A stretch of 64,000 bases of DNA from Propionicicella superfundia DSM 22317 (GCF_000423465.1 NZ_KE384020.1:960757-1024756); one strand, 5' to 3'. Shown: positions 1-8,891, numbered from the stretch's first letter. Numbers and translations are program-made. The notes: a model not told the origin generated them from the letters alone.

Positions 1-1495
1 GAGACCCGCCGGCTCGTCCCGGCACTCGTGGTCCCGCCTCGTGCCTCGGGGACGTGGAGTCGGGTCAGGTAGCGGTCCGCCCGGGGCGGCACACGTCTGC
101 CGTCCGCCAGCGACGCCGCGACGGTGACGACGACCGCAAGGGGAACCGTCCCGGCTGCGGGCTGCGCCATGAACCGGGCGAGGACCTCGTCGGCGGTCAG
201 GTGCAGGAAGTCGGCGACGAACGCCCCGCCGCAGGAGATTCCGCCGACGACCATGCCCGCGATCGCGCCCCGCGCCGTCAGCCGGCGCCACCACACCGCC
301 AGCACAAGAACCGGAGACATGCTGGACGCGGCGAAGACGAACACCAGACCCACCGCACCCGCCAGGCTCTGCCGACTGGTCGCAAGCGTGACCGCCAGAG
401 GGATCGCGGCACTGATCAGAGCCGCCACACGGAACGCACGCACCCCTCCGCCGAGCAGGTCCTGGCTGATCACACCGGCCAGCGAGACCACGAGCCCCGA
501 CGAGGTCGCCAGGAAGGCCGCGAAGGCACCCGCCACGATCAGCGCGGTGAGCCCGTCGCCGACGGGGCCGGGGAGCAGCCGCGAGGGCAGTACCAGGGCG
601 ACGGTGTCGGCGACCCCGGGATCCGCCAGGTCGGGGGCGGTCGCCCGGGCGATCAGCCCCATCGTGCTGGACGTCATGTAGAAGATGCCGATCAGCACGA
701 TCACCAGCCCGGTCGTACGCCGCGCGGCGACCCCGTCGGGGTTGGTGTAGAACCGCACCAGCACGTGCGGCAGCCCCATGGTGCCCATGACCAGGCCGAG
801 CATCAAGGACGCGGCGTCGTAGGGATGCTGGCCGGCCGGCCCCTGCCCGACAGGAAAGGTGATCTCCGTCTCGAACTCCGGCGGCGCCCCGGCCAGCCAG
901 AACAGCATCACCGCGACCGGAACCATCAGCGCGGTCAGCTTCAGCCAGTAGTGGAAGGCCTGGACGTAGGTGATGGCCCGCATGCCGCCGGCGGCCACGA
1001 CACCACCGACGACCACGGCGACCAGCACCGAACCGATCCAGCCCGGCAGGCCCGCCACCACCCCGATGGCCAGCGCCGCGCCGTGCAGTTGCGGCACGAT
1101 GTACAGCCACCCGATGATCACCACCATGACGCTGGTGACGCGGCGGGCGGCCGGCGACGCCAACCGGGCCTCCACGAAGTCGGGGATCGTGTAGGCGCCG
1201 CTGCGACGCAACGGCGCGGCCACGAAGAGCAGCAGCAGCAGGTAGCCGCGGTGTAGCCGATCGGGAACCAGAACGCGTACGTGCCTGACAGCAGCACCAG
1301 CCCCGAAAGTCCGAGGAAGGTGCCCACCGACAGGTACTCGCCGCTGATCGCCGAGGCGTTCCACCAGGGCCGTACCCTCCGTGACGCCACGAAGAAGTCG
1401 CTGGTGGTGCGCGACACCCGCAGCCCGAAGAAGCCGATCAGCGCGGTGGCGACCACCACAAGCCCTATGGCCGCTACGCTCAGCGCCGGGTTCAT
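1..1495 (-). pseudogene. Sodium:solute symporter (acetate/monocarboxylate type), frameshifted, cut by window edge
   Basis: The ATG at 1495 opens a typical SSS-family N-terminus (a first membrane helix, then FFVASRRVRPWWNASAISGEYLS). This frame is lost near 1246, where a GGG run appears to have become GG. The other frame then continues without a stop to the window edge with clear symporter sequence (YLLLLLFVAAPLRR, then VVIIGWLYIVPQLHGAALA and FYTNPDGVAARRTTG). One missing base explains both halves. The ATG overlaps the stop of the DUF485 gene (ATGA), the classic partner arrangement for ActP/MctC-type carriers of acetate, propionate or pyruvate. The frameshift may be a sequencing error or a real recent mutation. 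The true C-terminus lies beyond base 1. Confidence 0.82.
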
Positions 1496-1875
1496 TCGCG
1501 CTCCCGCAGCGACCGGTAGCGTTGCTCATTGCGCGCGGCCGCCCGGATGTACGCGAATCCGAACAGCGCGACCACCGGGTACATGCCGTAGGCCTGCAGC
1601 AGCCAGGCCCACGGCACGCCGAACAGGGACGCGGAGTGCAGGAACGGGACGGTCGCGACCAGGACGGTCAGCACGGCGATGGTCAGGCAGCAGCCGATGG
1701 CACACCCGAAGGCCAGCCGGAGCTGAGCTCTGACCAGCCCCTGCACGAACACATCCCGGGTCTCCGCGATCGACCCGCCCGGATCCTCCCTGCCGCGGGA
1801 GCCACGGGAGAAGGCTCGGGGGTGCTGCGGCTCGCGGGGGGCGGTCACCCGCACGCGCGGCGGGAGCTCGCTCAT
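1492..1875 (-). CDS. DUF485-type small membrane protein, symporter partner
   Basis: A protein of 127 residues with a basic, charged N-terminal half and two hydrophobic segments (around GCAIGCCLTIAVLTVLVATV and WLLQAYGMYPVVALFGFAYI). I start it at the ATG at 1875, which overlaps the stop of the response-regulator gene by ATGA. A longer frame begins at 2061 but runs inside that gene and is low-complexity. DUF485-like proteins are almost always encoded directly before ActP/MctC symporters and are thought to be accessory subunits; the same order is seen here. The assignment rests on size, topology and neighbour, because the motif itself is weak. Confidence 0.72.
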   Translation of the reverse strand: MSELPPRVRVTAPREPQHPRAFSRGSRGREDPGGSIAETRDVFVQGLVRAQLRLAFGCAIGCCLTIAVLTVLVATVPFLHSASLFGVPWAWLLQAYGMYPVVALFGFAYIRAAARNEQRYRSLRERE

Positions 1876-2606
1876 CGCGACGACCTGATCCGCCGTCTTT
1901 CCAGAGCCGCCCGGACGCTGGGAACCATTCGCCGGCTGACCGGCAGATCGGCCGCGCCGACGGTCACCGTGGGGGCAGGGCCGGCAAGCCGAGCTCGGCG
2001 AACGGCTCCCAGCGCGACGAGGAAGGACCGGTGGATCCGCACGTACCCGGCTCCGTGCCACTGCTCTTCAAGCTCCGAGATGGGCATGCGCACGAGGTAG
2101 CTGGCTTCGTCGGTGTGCAGTCTCGTGTAGTCGCCCTGGGCCTGCGCGTACCGGACATCGTCGCGACGGATCATGCGGGTCGTCGCCCCCACGGTGACGG
2201 CGATGGTCGGTCCGGGCACGGGCGCCGCCGGTGCGGCCGGCGCGCCGAGCACCGCCGCCACCCGGGAGATCGCGACCTCCAGCCGCTCGGCGCGCACGGG
2301 TTTGAGCAGGTAGTCGACGGCCGCCACCTCGAACGCCTCCACGGCGCGCTCATCGTCGGCGGTCACGAAGACCAGCACCGGCCGGTGGGCGAACTGGGCG
2401 AGGGTCCGCGCCAGGTCCAGCCCGGACAACCCGAGCATGTGGATGTCCAGGAAGGCCGCGTCCACCCGCACCTGAGCCAGTCGGCGGACGGCCTCCGCGC
2501 CCGACGCAGCACGGTGGATGTCGCCGATCCGGGGGTCCCGGCGCAGCAGGAACTCCAGCTCGTCCAGGGCGGGAAGCTCATCGTCGACGACCAGGACGCT
2601 GATCAC
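1872..2606 (-). CDS. LytTR-family response regulator
   Basis: A protein of 244 residues. The N-terminal receiver domain (about 1-120) has the acidic pair at 8-9, phosphoacceptor Asp54 in AAFLDIHM and the lysine in YLLKPV near 100. The C-terminal LytTR DNA-binding domain (about 140-240) shows the pattern RRDDVRYAQAQGDYTRLHT followed by YVRIHRSFLVAL. The start overlaps the end of the sensor-kinase gene, so the pair is translationally coupled. It is probably the regulator that binds the three direct repeats upstream of cstA at 6394-6445. In enterobacteria the equivalent BtsSR and YpdAB systems respond to pyruvate and control transporters. The ligand here is inferred from the neighbours. Confidence 0.93.
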   Translation of the reverse strand: MISVLVVDDELPALDELEFLLRRDPRIGDIHRAASGAEAVRRLAQVRVDAAFLDIHMLGLSGLDLARTLAQFAHRPVLVFVTADDERAVEAFEVAAVDYLLKPVRAERLEVAISRVAAVLGAPAAPAAPVPGPTIAVTVGATTRMIRRDDVRYAQAQGDYTRLHTDEASYLVRMPISELEEQWHGAGYVRIHRSFLVALGAVRRARLAGPAPTVTVGAADLPVSRRMVPSVRAALERRRIRSSR

Positions 2607-3784
2607 CCCGTCACCGCCGGGGCGAGGTCGTGCAACGGCTGCGATTTCGGCACTCGCATCCGTACCAGGCTGCCCGCGCCGACGTTGGTCTCCACGATCA
2701 ACCCGCCGTCCTGCCCGTAGACCTGCCGCAGCCGCGTGTCGACGTTCCGCAGGCCGATGTGGTCGGTGGCGCCTCGCTCGGCGAGCAGCGCCCGCAGGGC
2801 GTCCGGGTCCATGCCCACGCCGTCGTCCTCGACGGTGATCTCGGTCAGCGTGCCGAGGTCGGAGGCCGTGATGATGACCCGCCCTCGGCCGTCCTTGACC
2901 TGCAGCCCGTGCTGGATCGCGTTCTCCACGAGCGGTTGCACGCTGAGGAACGGGATGACGGTGGAGAGGACCTCAGGGGCGATCTGCAGTGATACGGACA
3001 GCCGGTCGCCGAATCGCGCCCGCTCCAGCAGCAGGTAGGAGTGGATCGCCCGGAGCTCCTCGGCCAGAGTCGTGAAGTCTCCCTGCCGACGGAAGGAGTA
3101 GCGGGTGAAGTCGGCGAACTCCAGCACGAGCTCACGGGCCCGGGCCGGATTGGTGTTGATGAAGGAGGCGATCGCGTTCAGCGCGTTGTAGATGAAATGC
3201 GGGCTGATCTGAGCCCGCAGGGCGCGCAGTTCGGCCTCGGCGAGGGCCGCTCTGGAGGCGTCGAGCTCGCCGAGGTCGAGCTGGGAACCCACCCATTCGG
3301 CGACCTCCTCGGTGGCGCGGATCAGCGGAGGGTGCACGGTCGGTGTGAAGGCCACCAGACCGGCCGCGACCACGCCACCGACCCACACAGGCGTGCCGAC
3401 GGCGTCCGGACCGCCGGGGGTGGGGTTGCGGAAGACCTGGGTCCGCCCGCTGCTCCACACCCGATCCGGCATCCGCAACTCCCGATGGAGGGCGTCGCCG
3501 TCGAACGCGACGAGCCCGTCCGGCCCGGTCAGCACCAGGGACTCGCACCCGAGCAGTCCGCGGAGCTCACGCATCGCACGCGGCACCCCCTCGGCCCCCA
3601 GGCCGCCGCGCAGATGCTGAGCAGCCTGGGAGGCGTGGTGCAGCGTGCGGTAGGTCGCGGTCTCGACATCGGAGCCGAGGTCGCGGGTACCGCGCACGAG
3701 CCGGAAGGCCAGCACGAACGCCAGCGCGATCGCCGCGCCGATCAACGCGCCGCCCAGACCGGCGACCAACGTTGGCTCCTGCAT
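2603..3784 (-). CDS. LytS-type sensor histidine kinase
   Basis: A protein of 393 residues with one N-terminal membrane helix (about 5-30), a GAF-like cytoplasmic region (about 45-185), the His_kinase domain with phosphoacceptor His196 in ISPHFIYNALNAIASFI, and a HATPase domain with the N-box VENAIQHGL and a GVGMDP box. It differs from the enterobacterial pyruvate sensors BtsS and YpdA, which carry several transmembrane helices (5TMR_LYT). With only one helix here, sensing is more likely cytoplasmic through the GAF-like region. It lies 46 bases after the ybdD-like gene and overlaps the response-regulator start by four bases, which places it in the cstA operon. Confidence 0.92.
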   Translation of the reverse strand: MQEPTLVAGLGGALIGAAIALAFVLAFRLVRGTRDLGSDVETATYRTLHHASQAAQHLRGGLGAEGVPRAMRELRGLLGCESLVLTGPDGLVAFDGDALHRELRMPDRVWSSGRTQVFRNPTPGGPDAVGTPVWVGGVVAAGLVAFTPTVHPPLIRATEEVAEWVGSQLDLGELDASRAALAEAELRALRAQISPHFIYNALNAIASFINTNPARARELVLEFADFTRYSFRRQGDFTTLAEELRAIHSYLLLERARFGDRLSVSLQIAPEVLSTVIPFLSVQPLVENAIQHGLQVKDGRGRVIITASDLGTLTEITVEDDGVGMDPDALRALLAERGATDHIGLRNVDTRLRQVYGQDGGLIVETNVGAGSLVRMRVPKSQPLHDLAPAVTG

Positions 3785-3830
3785 GGGCCTGAGTGTAGGA
3801 GGATGGGCGTTTCACGCGCGACGACGGCGC

Positions 3831-4022
3831 TCAGCAACATCGGCTTCCGGGGTGGGCGTCCTGGTCGGCGTAGCGCTGACGCCAGAACTCGCGTTCGCTG
3901 ACCGGAGGGGTGCCGCGATGATGGGCGTCGTGGTGAGCCAGATAAACCGCGTACGCGTCGTCTCCCATCAGTGACGTGACATACCACCGAAGCGCAGGGA
4001 AGACGCTGAGAACGGCGGCCAT
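3831..4022 (-). CDS. YbdD/YjiX-type CstA-associated small protein
   Basis: A protein of 63 residues beginning MAAVLSVFPALRWYVTSLMGDDAYAVYLAHH and containing the PPVSEREFWRQRYADQDAHPGSRCC tail of the DUF466 family. The ATG at 4022 overlaps the cstA stop (ATGA); a longer frame upstream only runs into the cstA coding region. Members are nearly always encoded directly after cstA/btsT genes and appear to be accessory factors of the pyruvate/peptide carrier. The conserved C-terminal Cys and the FWRxRY motif are present. The gene is often missed by annotation because of its size. Confidence 0.9.
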   Translation of the reverse strand: MAAVLSVFPALRWYVTSLMGDDAYAVYLAHHDAHHRGTPPVSEREFWRQRYADQDAHPGSRCC

Positions 4023-6319
4023 CAGTGGCGAACCAGCTTCGGCAGCCTGTCGGGCGGGACGGCGGCCCACTCGGCCTGCAGTCGCCTCTCGGACGGGGTC
4101 GGGATGAACCCGGCCGGGGCAAACAACTGCGAGGGCACTGCGGGATCCTCCGAGTCGGCGCCGCCGCCGGACCGCCATGCCTTCCAGGTGACGACCACGG
4201 ACGAGACGATCACGACGATCGCCAGCGAGACGAAGATGATCGACAGCGTGCCCTGGATGAAGGTGTTGCGGACGACCGACTCCATGGCTTCGACGCTACG
4301 GGCCGTCCCGAAGCTCTCCTCTCCGCGCGCCAACGCGTCACGGAAGGCGATGTGGTTGGCCCAGTAGCCGACCGCGGGCACCGGCGAGAAGATCTTGTAC
4401 AGCGACGCCAGGATGGTCACGACGGCGGTGAAGGCCAGCGGCACCACGATGATCCACAGCCAGGTGGAGAGCCCCTTCTTGGCCACGATCGCCATGCAGA
4501 CCGCCAACGCGATGGCGGCGAGCAACTGGTTCGCGATGCCGAACAGCGGGAACAGCACGTTGATCCCGCCCAGCGGATCGGTCACGCCCATCAACAGGAT
4601 CAGGCCCCAGCCGGCCACCATCACCGCAGTGGCGATCCAGGCACCGGGTCGCCAGCTCTGATCCTTGAACTTCGGCCAGAAGTTGCCGACCGAGTCCTGC
4701 AACATGAAGCGGGCGACCCGGGTGCCGGCGTCGACGGCGGTGAGGATGAACAGTGCCTCGAACATGATGGCGAAGTGATACCAGAAGCTCATCATCTCGG
4801 TGCCGCCGACGAGCTGCTGCATGATGTGCGCCAGGCCGACGGCCAGGGTGGGGGCACCGCCGGTACGGGACACGATGCTCGGCTCTCCCACCAGACGGGC
4901 GGTCTCGGTCAGCATCTCCGGGGTCAGGTTCACGCCGGCGAGGCCGAGGGAGTTGACGAAGGAGACCGCTCCCTCCACGGTGCCCAGGGTTGCGGCCGCG
5001 GACGAGTTCATCGCGAAGTAGATGCCGCGGTCGATGGAGATCGCGGCGACGAGAGCCATGATCGCCACGAACGACTCCATCAGCATCCCGCCATATCCGA
5101 TCAGGCGGGTCTGGCGTTCCTTCTCCACCAGCTTCGGCGTGGTGCCGGATGCGATCAGCGCGTGGAACCCCGACAATGCGCCGCAGGCGATCGTCACGAA
5201 CAGGAACGGGAACAACGGTCCGGAGAACACCGGTCCGGTCTGGCCCCCGGCGAACTCGCTGAACGCCGGCACCGAGATCTCAGGACGAACCAGGACGATC
5301 GCACCGGCCAGCATGACGATGACGCCGATCTTCATGAAGGTCGACAGGTAGTCGCGGGGGGCGAGCAGCAGCCACACCGGTAGGACGGCCGCGATGAAGC
5401 CGTAGACGATGACGCCCCAGGCGAGGGTGGTGCGATCGAGGCTGAAGATCTCCGCTCCCCAGGGAGTCCCTGCCACCCAGCCCCCGGCGACAATGGCGAA
5501 CAGCAGAAGGCCGAAGCCGATGATGGAGATCTCGGTGATCCTGCCGGGACGCAGGTAGCGCAGGTACACACCCATGAAGATCGCGATCGGGATGGTCATC
5601 GACACACTGAACACGCCCCACGGGCTCTCGCCGAGAGCGTTGACGACGACCAGGGCCAGGATGGCGACGATGATCAGCATGATGAGCAGAGCCGCGATGA
5701 TCGCGGCGGTGCCGCCGATCCGCCCGAGTTCGTCGCGGGCCATCTGGCCGATGGACCGACCGCCCCGGCGCATCGAGAAGAACAGCACCAGGTAGTCCTG
5801 GACGGCCCCGGCGAGCACGACGCCGACAATGATCCAGATCGTGCCCGGCAGATATCCCATCTGGGCGGCCAGGATGGGGCCCACCAGCGGCCCGGCGCCG
5901 GCGATGGCGGCGAAGTGGTGTCCGTAGAGAACGCGGCGATCGGTGGGGACGTAGTCCTTGCCGTCGGCCCGGTACTCGGCGGGGGTGGCGCGGCTGTCAT
6001 CCGGCCTGGTGAGCTTGTTCTCGATCAGCCGGGAGTAGAAGCGGTGCCCGATGAGGTACGTGCACACGGCGGCGAAGACGAACCAGATCGCGTTCACGGT
6101 CTCGCCGCGGACGATCGCGACCATGACCCAGGCCACCCCGCCGAGCAGCGCGACACCCGCCCAGAGAGCGATCTTCGCCGGGGTCCAGCGGCGTTCGGCC
6201 CGCTCGTCGGCCGCTGAGATCGCCGTTGGCGGAAGGACGGCGGCGCCGGGAGACGGTGGTGATGCGGTCGAGGAGGAAGCGCCTGCTTCCTTCTTTCGAT
6301 CGGGACTCGAGAGGGACAT
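4022..6319 (-). CDS. cstA: CstA-family carbon starvation protein (pyruvate/peptide transporter)
   Basis: A protein of 765 residues with a disordered, Ser/Pro-rich N-terminus of about 45 residues and then many membrane helices. Family hallmarks are visible: the TDRRVLYGHHFAAIAGAGP segment, GPILAAQMGYLPG, and the CGALSGFHALIASGTTPK stretch in the middle. The length slightly exceeds E. coli CstA and BtsT (about 700-716). CstA-family carriers take up pyruvate, and peptides in some species, by proton symport. It is the first gene of a six-gene minus-strand operon that also carries its presumed two-component regulator and a second carboxylate symporter. The Shine-Dalgarno GGAGCC precedes the ATG. 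Confidence 0.95.
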   Translation of the reverse strand: MSLSSPDRKKEAGASSSTASPPSPGAAVLPPTAISAADERAERRWTPAKIALWAGVALLGGVAWVMVAIVRGETVNAIWFVFAAVCTYLIGHRFYSRLIENKLTRPDDSRATPAEYRADGKDYVPTDRRVLYGHHFAAIAGAGPLVGPILAAQMGYLPGTIWIIVGVVLAGAVQDYLVLFFSMRRGGRSIGQMARDELGRIGGTAAIIAALLIMLIIVAILALVVVNALGESPWGVFSVSMTIPIAIFMGVYLRYLRPGRITEISIIGFGLLLFAIVAGGWVAGTPWGAEIFSLDRTTLAWGVIVYGFIAAVLPVWLLLAPRDYLSTFMKIGVIVMLAGAIVLVRPEISVPAFSEFAGGQTGPVFSGPLFPFLFVTIACGALSGFHALIASGTTPKLVEKERQTRLIGYGGMLMESFVAIMALVAAISIDRGIYFAMNSSAAATLGTVEGAVSFVNSLGLAGVNLTPEMLTETARLVGEPSIVSRTGGAPTLAVGLAHIMQQLVGGTEMMSFWYHFAIMFEALFILTAVDAGTRVARFMLQDSVGNFWPKFKDQSWRPGAWIATAVMVAGWGLILLMGVTDPLGGINVLFPLFGIANQLLAAIALAVCMAIVAKKGLSTWLWIIVVPLAFTAVVTILASLYKIFSPVPAVGYWANHIAFRDALARGEESFGTARSVEAMESVVRNTFIQGTLSIIFVSLAIVVIVSSVVVTWKAWRSGGGADSEDPAVPSQLFAPAGFIPTPSERRLQAEWAAVPPDRLPKLVRH

Positions 6320-6393
6320 CGTTGGCTCCTACGGGGTCTCTTGATGGATGCGCAGGAGAGTAGGTGGCGCAGCGACCGTCCCGAGAGGGCAGA

Positions 6394-6445
6394 TGACGAA
6401 CGCGCCCGACTACGCGACGAACGGCATGTCCGACACGACGAACGG
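6394..6445 (-). promoter_or_regulatory. Three LytTR-type direct repeats upstream of cstA
   Basis: On the minus strand the decamer CCGTTCGTCG occurs at 6445-6436 and again, perfectly, at 6424-6415. A third copy with changed end bases (GCGTTCGTCA) lies at 6403-6394. The repeat-to-repeat distance is exactly 21 bp both times, two helical turns. LytTR regulators such as AgrA, YpdB and BtsR bind paired direct repeats with about this spacing, and the GTTNGT core resembles the AgrA/LytTR consensus. The site sits 75-126 bases upstream of the cstA start and has a LytTR gene in the same operon. Confidence 0.75.
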
Positions 6446-6487
6446 CGGTCCCGGGCGGGGAACGCCGGCACTCGGGCGGCGGCGAGG

Positions 6488-7522
6488 CTACCCGCGTGTC
6501 GCGGACGCCGTCCAGTCGAGGAGCCGCTCCACCGGCCAGGTGTCGACGATCCGGTCGGCGTCGATGCCATGCCGCTCCGCGCGGTCGCAGCCGTACCAGC
6601 CGAACTCCAGTTGGCCGGGGGCGTGGGCGTCGGTGTCGATCGAGAACAGGCATCCCATCTCGGCGGCCAGCGACAGCAGGCGGTTCGGCGGGTCGCAGCG
6701 TTCGGGGCGGCTGTTGATCTCCACCGCCACGGAGAACTGGGCGCACGCCGCGAACACGACCTCCGCGTCGAAGACCGACTCGCCGCGGACGCCGCGCTCG
6801 CCCCCGAGGAGCCTCCCCGTGCAGTGCCCGAGGACGTTCGTGCGCGGGTGCGCGATCGCCGCCACCATGCGGTGCGTCATGGACTCGCGGTCCATCTGCA
6901 GTCCGGAGTGCACGCTCGCGACGACGACGTCGAGCCCCGCGAGCAGCTCGGGCGCCTGGTCGAGGGAGCCATCGGCCAGGATGTCCACCTCGATCCCTCG
7001 CAGGACGCGGAACCCGCCGAGGGCCTCATTGAGATCGGCGATGGCATCCCACTGCTCGCGCAGCCTGTCGGCGCTCAGCCCGCGGGCGATCCGCAACCGC
7101 GGCGAGTGGTCTGTGATCGCGATGTACTCCCGGCCGAGCTGCTGCTCGGCGACCGCCATCTCATCGAGATCCGCGCCGCCGTCGGACCACAGGGTGTGAA
7201 CGTGCAGGTCACCGCGCAGCGCGTCCCACAGCAGGTGCCCGCCCGTCGTCAGCGGCGCCTTCTCGGAACGCAGCCTCGCCAGCGTGTCGGGGATCCGTCC
7301 GGCCAGCGCCTGCCGCACGACCGCCGCCGTCTTCGGGCCGAGCCCCGGCACCGACGTCCAGTCGCCGACCGTCTCGTGTGCGGCGCGGTCACGCGCGGAG
7401 AGACCCGCCACGACCGCGGCCGCCCGGCGGTACGCCTTGACCCGGTGCGTATCGGCCCGGGCGCGATCCATGAGATAGGCGATCTCCCGCAGGGCCGCGA
7501 CAGGGTCTGTGAACTCGCTCAC
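6488..7522 (-). CDS. PHP-domain phosphoesterase with helix-hairpin-helix N-terminus (PolX-like)
   Basis: A protein of 344 residues from the GTG at 7522. The first 100 residues carry a helix-hairpin-helix segment (TSVPGLGPKTAAVVRQAL), as in the DNA polymerase X fold. The rest is a PHP domain with the metal-binding motifs in order: DLHVHTLWSDG, AITDHS, EVDI, SVHSG, GHCTGR, EINSRPERCDPP and DTDAH. These match the C-terminal part of bacterial PolX, while the nucleotidyl-transferase palm is absent, so this is probably a stand-alone DNA- or nucleotide-linked phosphoesterase. The longer frame upstream of 7522 is low-complexity. A TAGGGT -10 box seven bases before the GTG suggests a leaderless transcript. 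Confidence 0.85.
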   Translation of the reverse strand: MSEFTDPVAALREIAYLMDRARADTHRVKAYRRAAAVVAGLSARDRAAHETVGDWTSVPGLGPKTAAVVRQALAGRIPDTLARLRSEKAPLTTGGHLLWDALRGDLHVHTLWSDGGADLDEMAVAEQQLGREYIAITDHSPRLRIARGLSADRLREQWDAIADLNEALGGFRVLRGIEVDILADGSLDQAPELLAGLDVVVASVHSGLQMDRESMTHRMVAAIAHPRTNVLGHCTGRLLGGERGVRGESVFDAEVVFAACAQFSVAVEINSRPERCDPPNRLLSLAAEMGCLFSIDTDAHAPGQLEFGWYGCDRAERHGIDADRIVDTWPVERLLDWTASATRG

Positions 7523-7673
7523 AGCACCGACCCTAAGCCCCTGCGACACGAGCCGGATCCCTCGCGGGGCCGGGCCCCACCGGCCGGGCCGATGGACGCA
7601 CGTCCCGCCGGCAGCAGGAGACCCGGGGCGACGCTCCCGGACCGACCCGACCCCCTGGCCCACGGACACTGGC

Positions 7674-7679
7674 TAGGCT
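7674..7679 (+). promoter_or_regulatory. Candidate -10 box for fasR
   Basis: TAGGCT (TANNNT) lies 20 bases before the fasR ATG and is followed by a strong purine-rich ribosome site (AAAAGGGGGAG). No good -35 hexamer is visible. Confidence 0.4.
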
Positions 7680-7699
7680 GACGCCGAAAAGGGGGAGAC

Positions 7700-8866
7700 A
7701 TGCCGCCTGGCCGACTGAGCTCGCGAACCCGCGCCGCCATCGCCAAGCGGTTGTCGGGCGTCACCGCCACGATGAACACGGTGGCCATGGCGGAGATATC
7801 GTCCCGTCACGCCTGGTTCGGCCAGCTCGACGCCGAGCACCGCTCCTGGATCACCCTCGTCGCCGGCGCCGGGATCGACGGCTTCGTCACCTGGTTCGCC
7901 AACGGCGAGCAGGGCACCCCGACGGGCATCTTCGACGCCGCTCCCCGCGCCCTGATGCGGCGTATCTCCCTGCACCAGACCGTCGCGCTCGTACGCACGA
8001 CCGTCGAGACGGTGGAGGCGCAGATCGAGGAACTGATGCCGCGCTCCGACCGACCGGCCCTGCACGAGGCGATCATGCGGTACAGCAGAGAGGTCGCCTT
8101 CGCCGCTGCCGAGGTGTACGCGCGTGCCGCAGAGCTCCGCGGCCTGTGGGACTCGCGACTGGAGGCACTGGTCGTGGACGCCGTCGTGCGCGGCGAGGCG
8201 GACGAGTCGCTCGTCTCTCGCGCGTCGACGCTGGGCTGGCAGTCCACCGACGGGATCGCCGTCGCCGTGGGCGCGGCGCCCGCTGCGCGCTCCTTGGAGG
8301 ATCTCCACAAGGGGGCGGAGCGACTCGGCGTCACGCTCCTGGCCGCGTACCAGGGAGACCGCCTGGTCGTGGTCCTCGGCGGCACCGTCGGGTCCGACAG
8401 CGACGCGGCGCTGCTCGTCGGCGGGGTCTCCGAGCACTTCGGCCCCGGCCCGATCGTCGTCGGTCCCATCGTCCGCAGCCTCGTCGACGCGCCGCTGAGC
8501 GCCCGTGCGGCCATGTCCGGAGCGCGTGTCGCCGAGTCCTGGGCCTTCGCCCCGCGGCCGGTGAGCGCCGGCGACCTCCTGCCCGAACGGGCTCTCGCCG
8601 GCGACGGTCACGCCCGCCGCGAACTGGGCCGGGAGATCTACCGGTCCATCGCCGAGTCCGAGGACCTCCTGATCACCCTGCAGCAGTACTTCGAGCAGGG
8701 CGGCTCGATCGAGGCGACCGCCCGCGCCCTGTTCGTCCACCCGAACACGGTCCGCTACCGGCTGCGGCGCGTCGAGGCGCTCACCTCATACGCGCCCGGA
8801 GACCCGCGGGACGCGTTCGTGCTCCGGCTGGCCCTCGTGCTGGGCTCCCTCATGCGTCAGCAATGA
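7700..8866 (+). CDS. fasR: PucR/CdaR-type activator of fatty acid synthesis (FasR)
   Basis: A protein of 388 residues. A central domain (about 150-280) resembles the GGDEF-like linker of the PucR family, and the C-terminus (about 330-388) is the PucR helix-turn-helix: TARALFVHPNTVRYRLRRVEAL. The position directly before fabD-fabH-acpP-fabF is that of FasR in Streptomyces coelicolor, which activates this operon. The ATG has a strong Shine-Dalgarno. The gap of 92 bases to fabD contains a 17-bp near-palindrome that is a reasonable operator. Identity is strong from position plus family; the exact signal (acyl-CoA or other) cannot be read from sequence. Confidence 0.9.
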   Translation: MPPGRLSSRTRAAIAKRLSGVTATMNTVAMAEISSRHAWFGQLDAEHRSWITLVAGAGIDGFVTWFANGEQGTPTGIFDAAPRALMRRISLHQTVALVRTTVETVEAQIEELMPRSDRPALHEAIMRYSREVAFAAAEVYARAAELRGLWDSRLEALVVDAVVRGEADESLVSRASTLGWQSTDGIAVAVGAAPAARSLEDLHKGAERLGVTLLAAYQGDRLVVVLGGTVGSDSDAALLVGGVSEHFGPGPIVVGPIVRSLVDAPLSARAAMSGARVAESWAFAPRPVSAGDLLPERALAGDGHARRELGREIYRSIAESEDLLITLQQYFEQGGSIEATARALFVHPNTVRYRLRRVEALTSYAPGDPRDAFVLRLALVLGSLMRQQ

Positions 8867-8874
8867 GCCGCAAT

Positions 8875-8891
8875 TTGTGGGTTTCCTACAA
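8875..8891. promoter_or_regulatory. Near-palindrome before fabD, candidate FasR operator
   Basis: TTGTGGG, three bases, CCTACAA: arms match at six of seven positions. It lies nine bases after the fasR stop and 67 bases before the fabD start. It is one of the few AT-containing stretches in this region. Assignment to FasR is inference from position. Confidence 0.5.

Noticed and set aside
54..1256. Long plus-strand reading frame of 400 codons opposite the symporter
   Set aside because: It is Arg/Gly/His-rich with no recognisable motifs and is antisense to clear symporter sequence; typical of GC-rich shadow frames.
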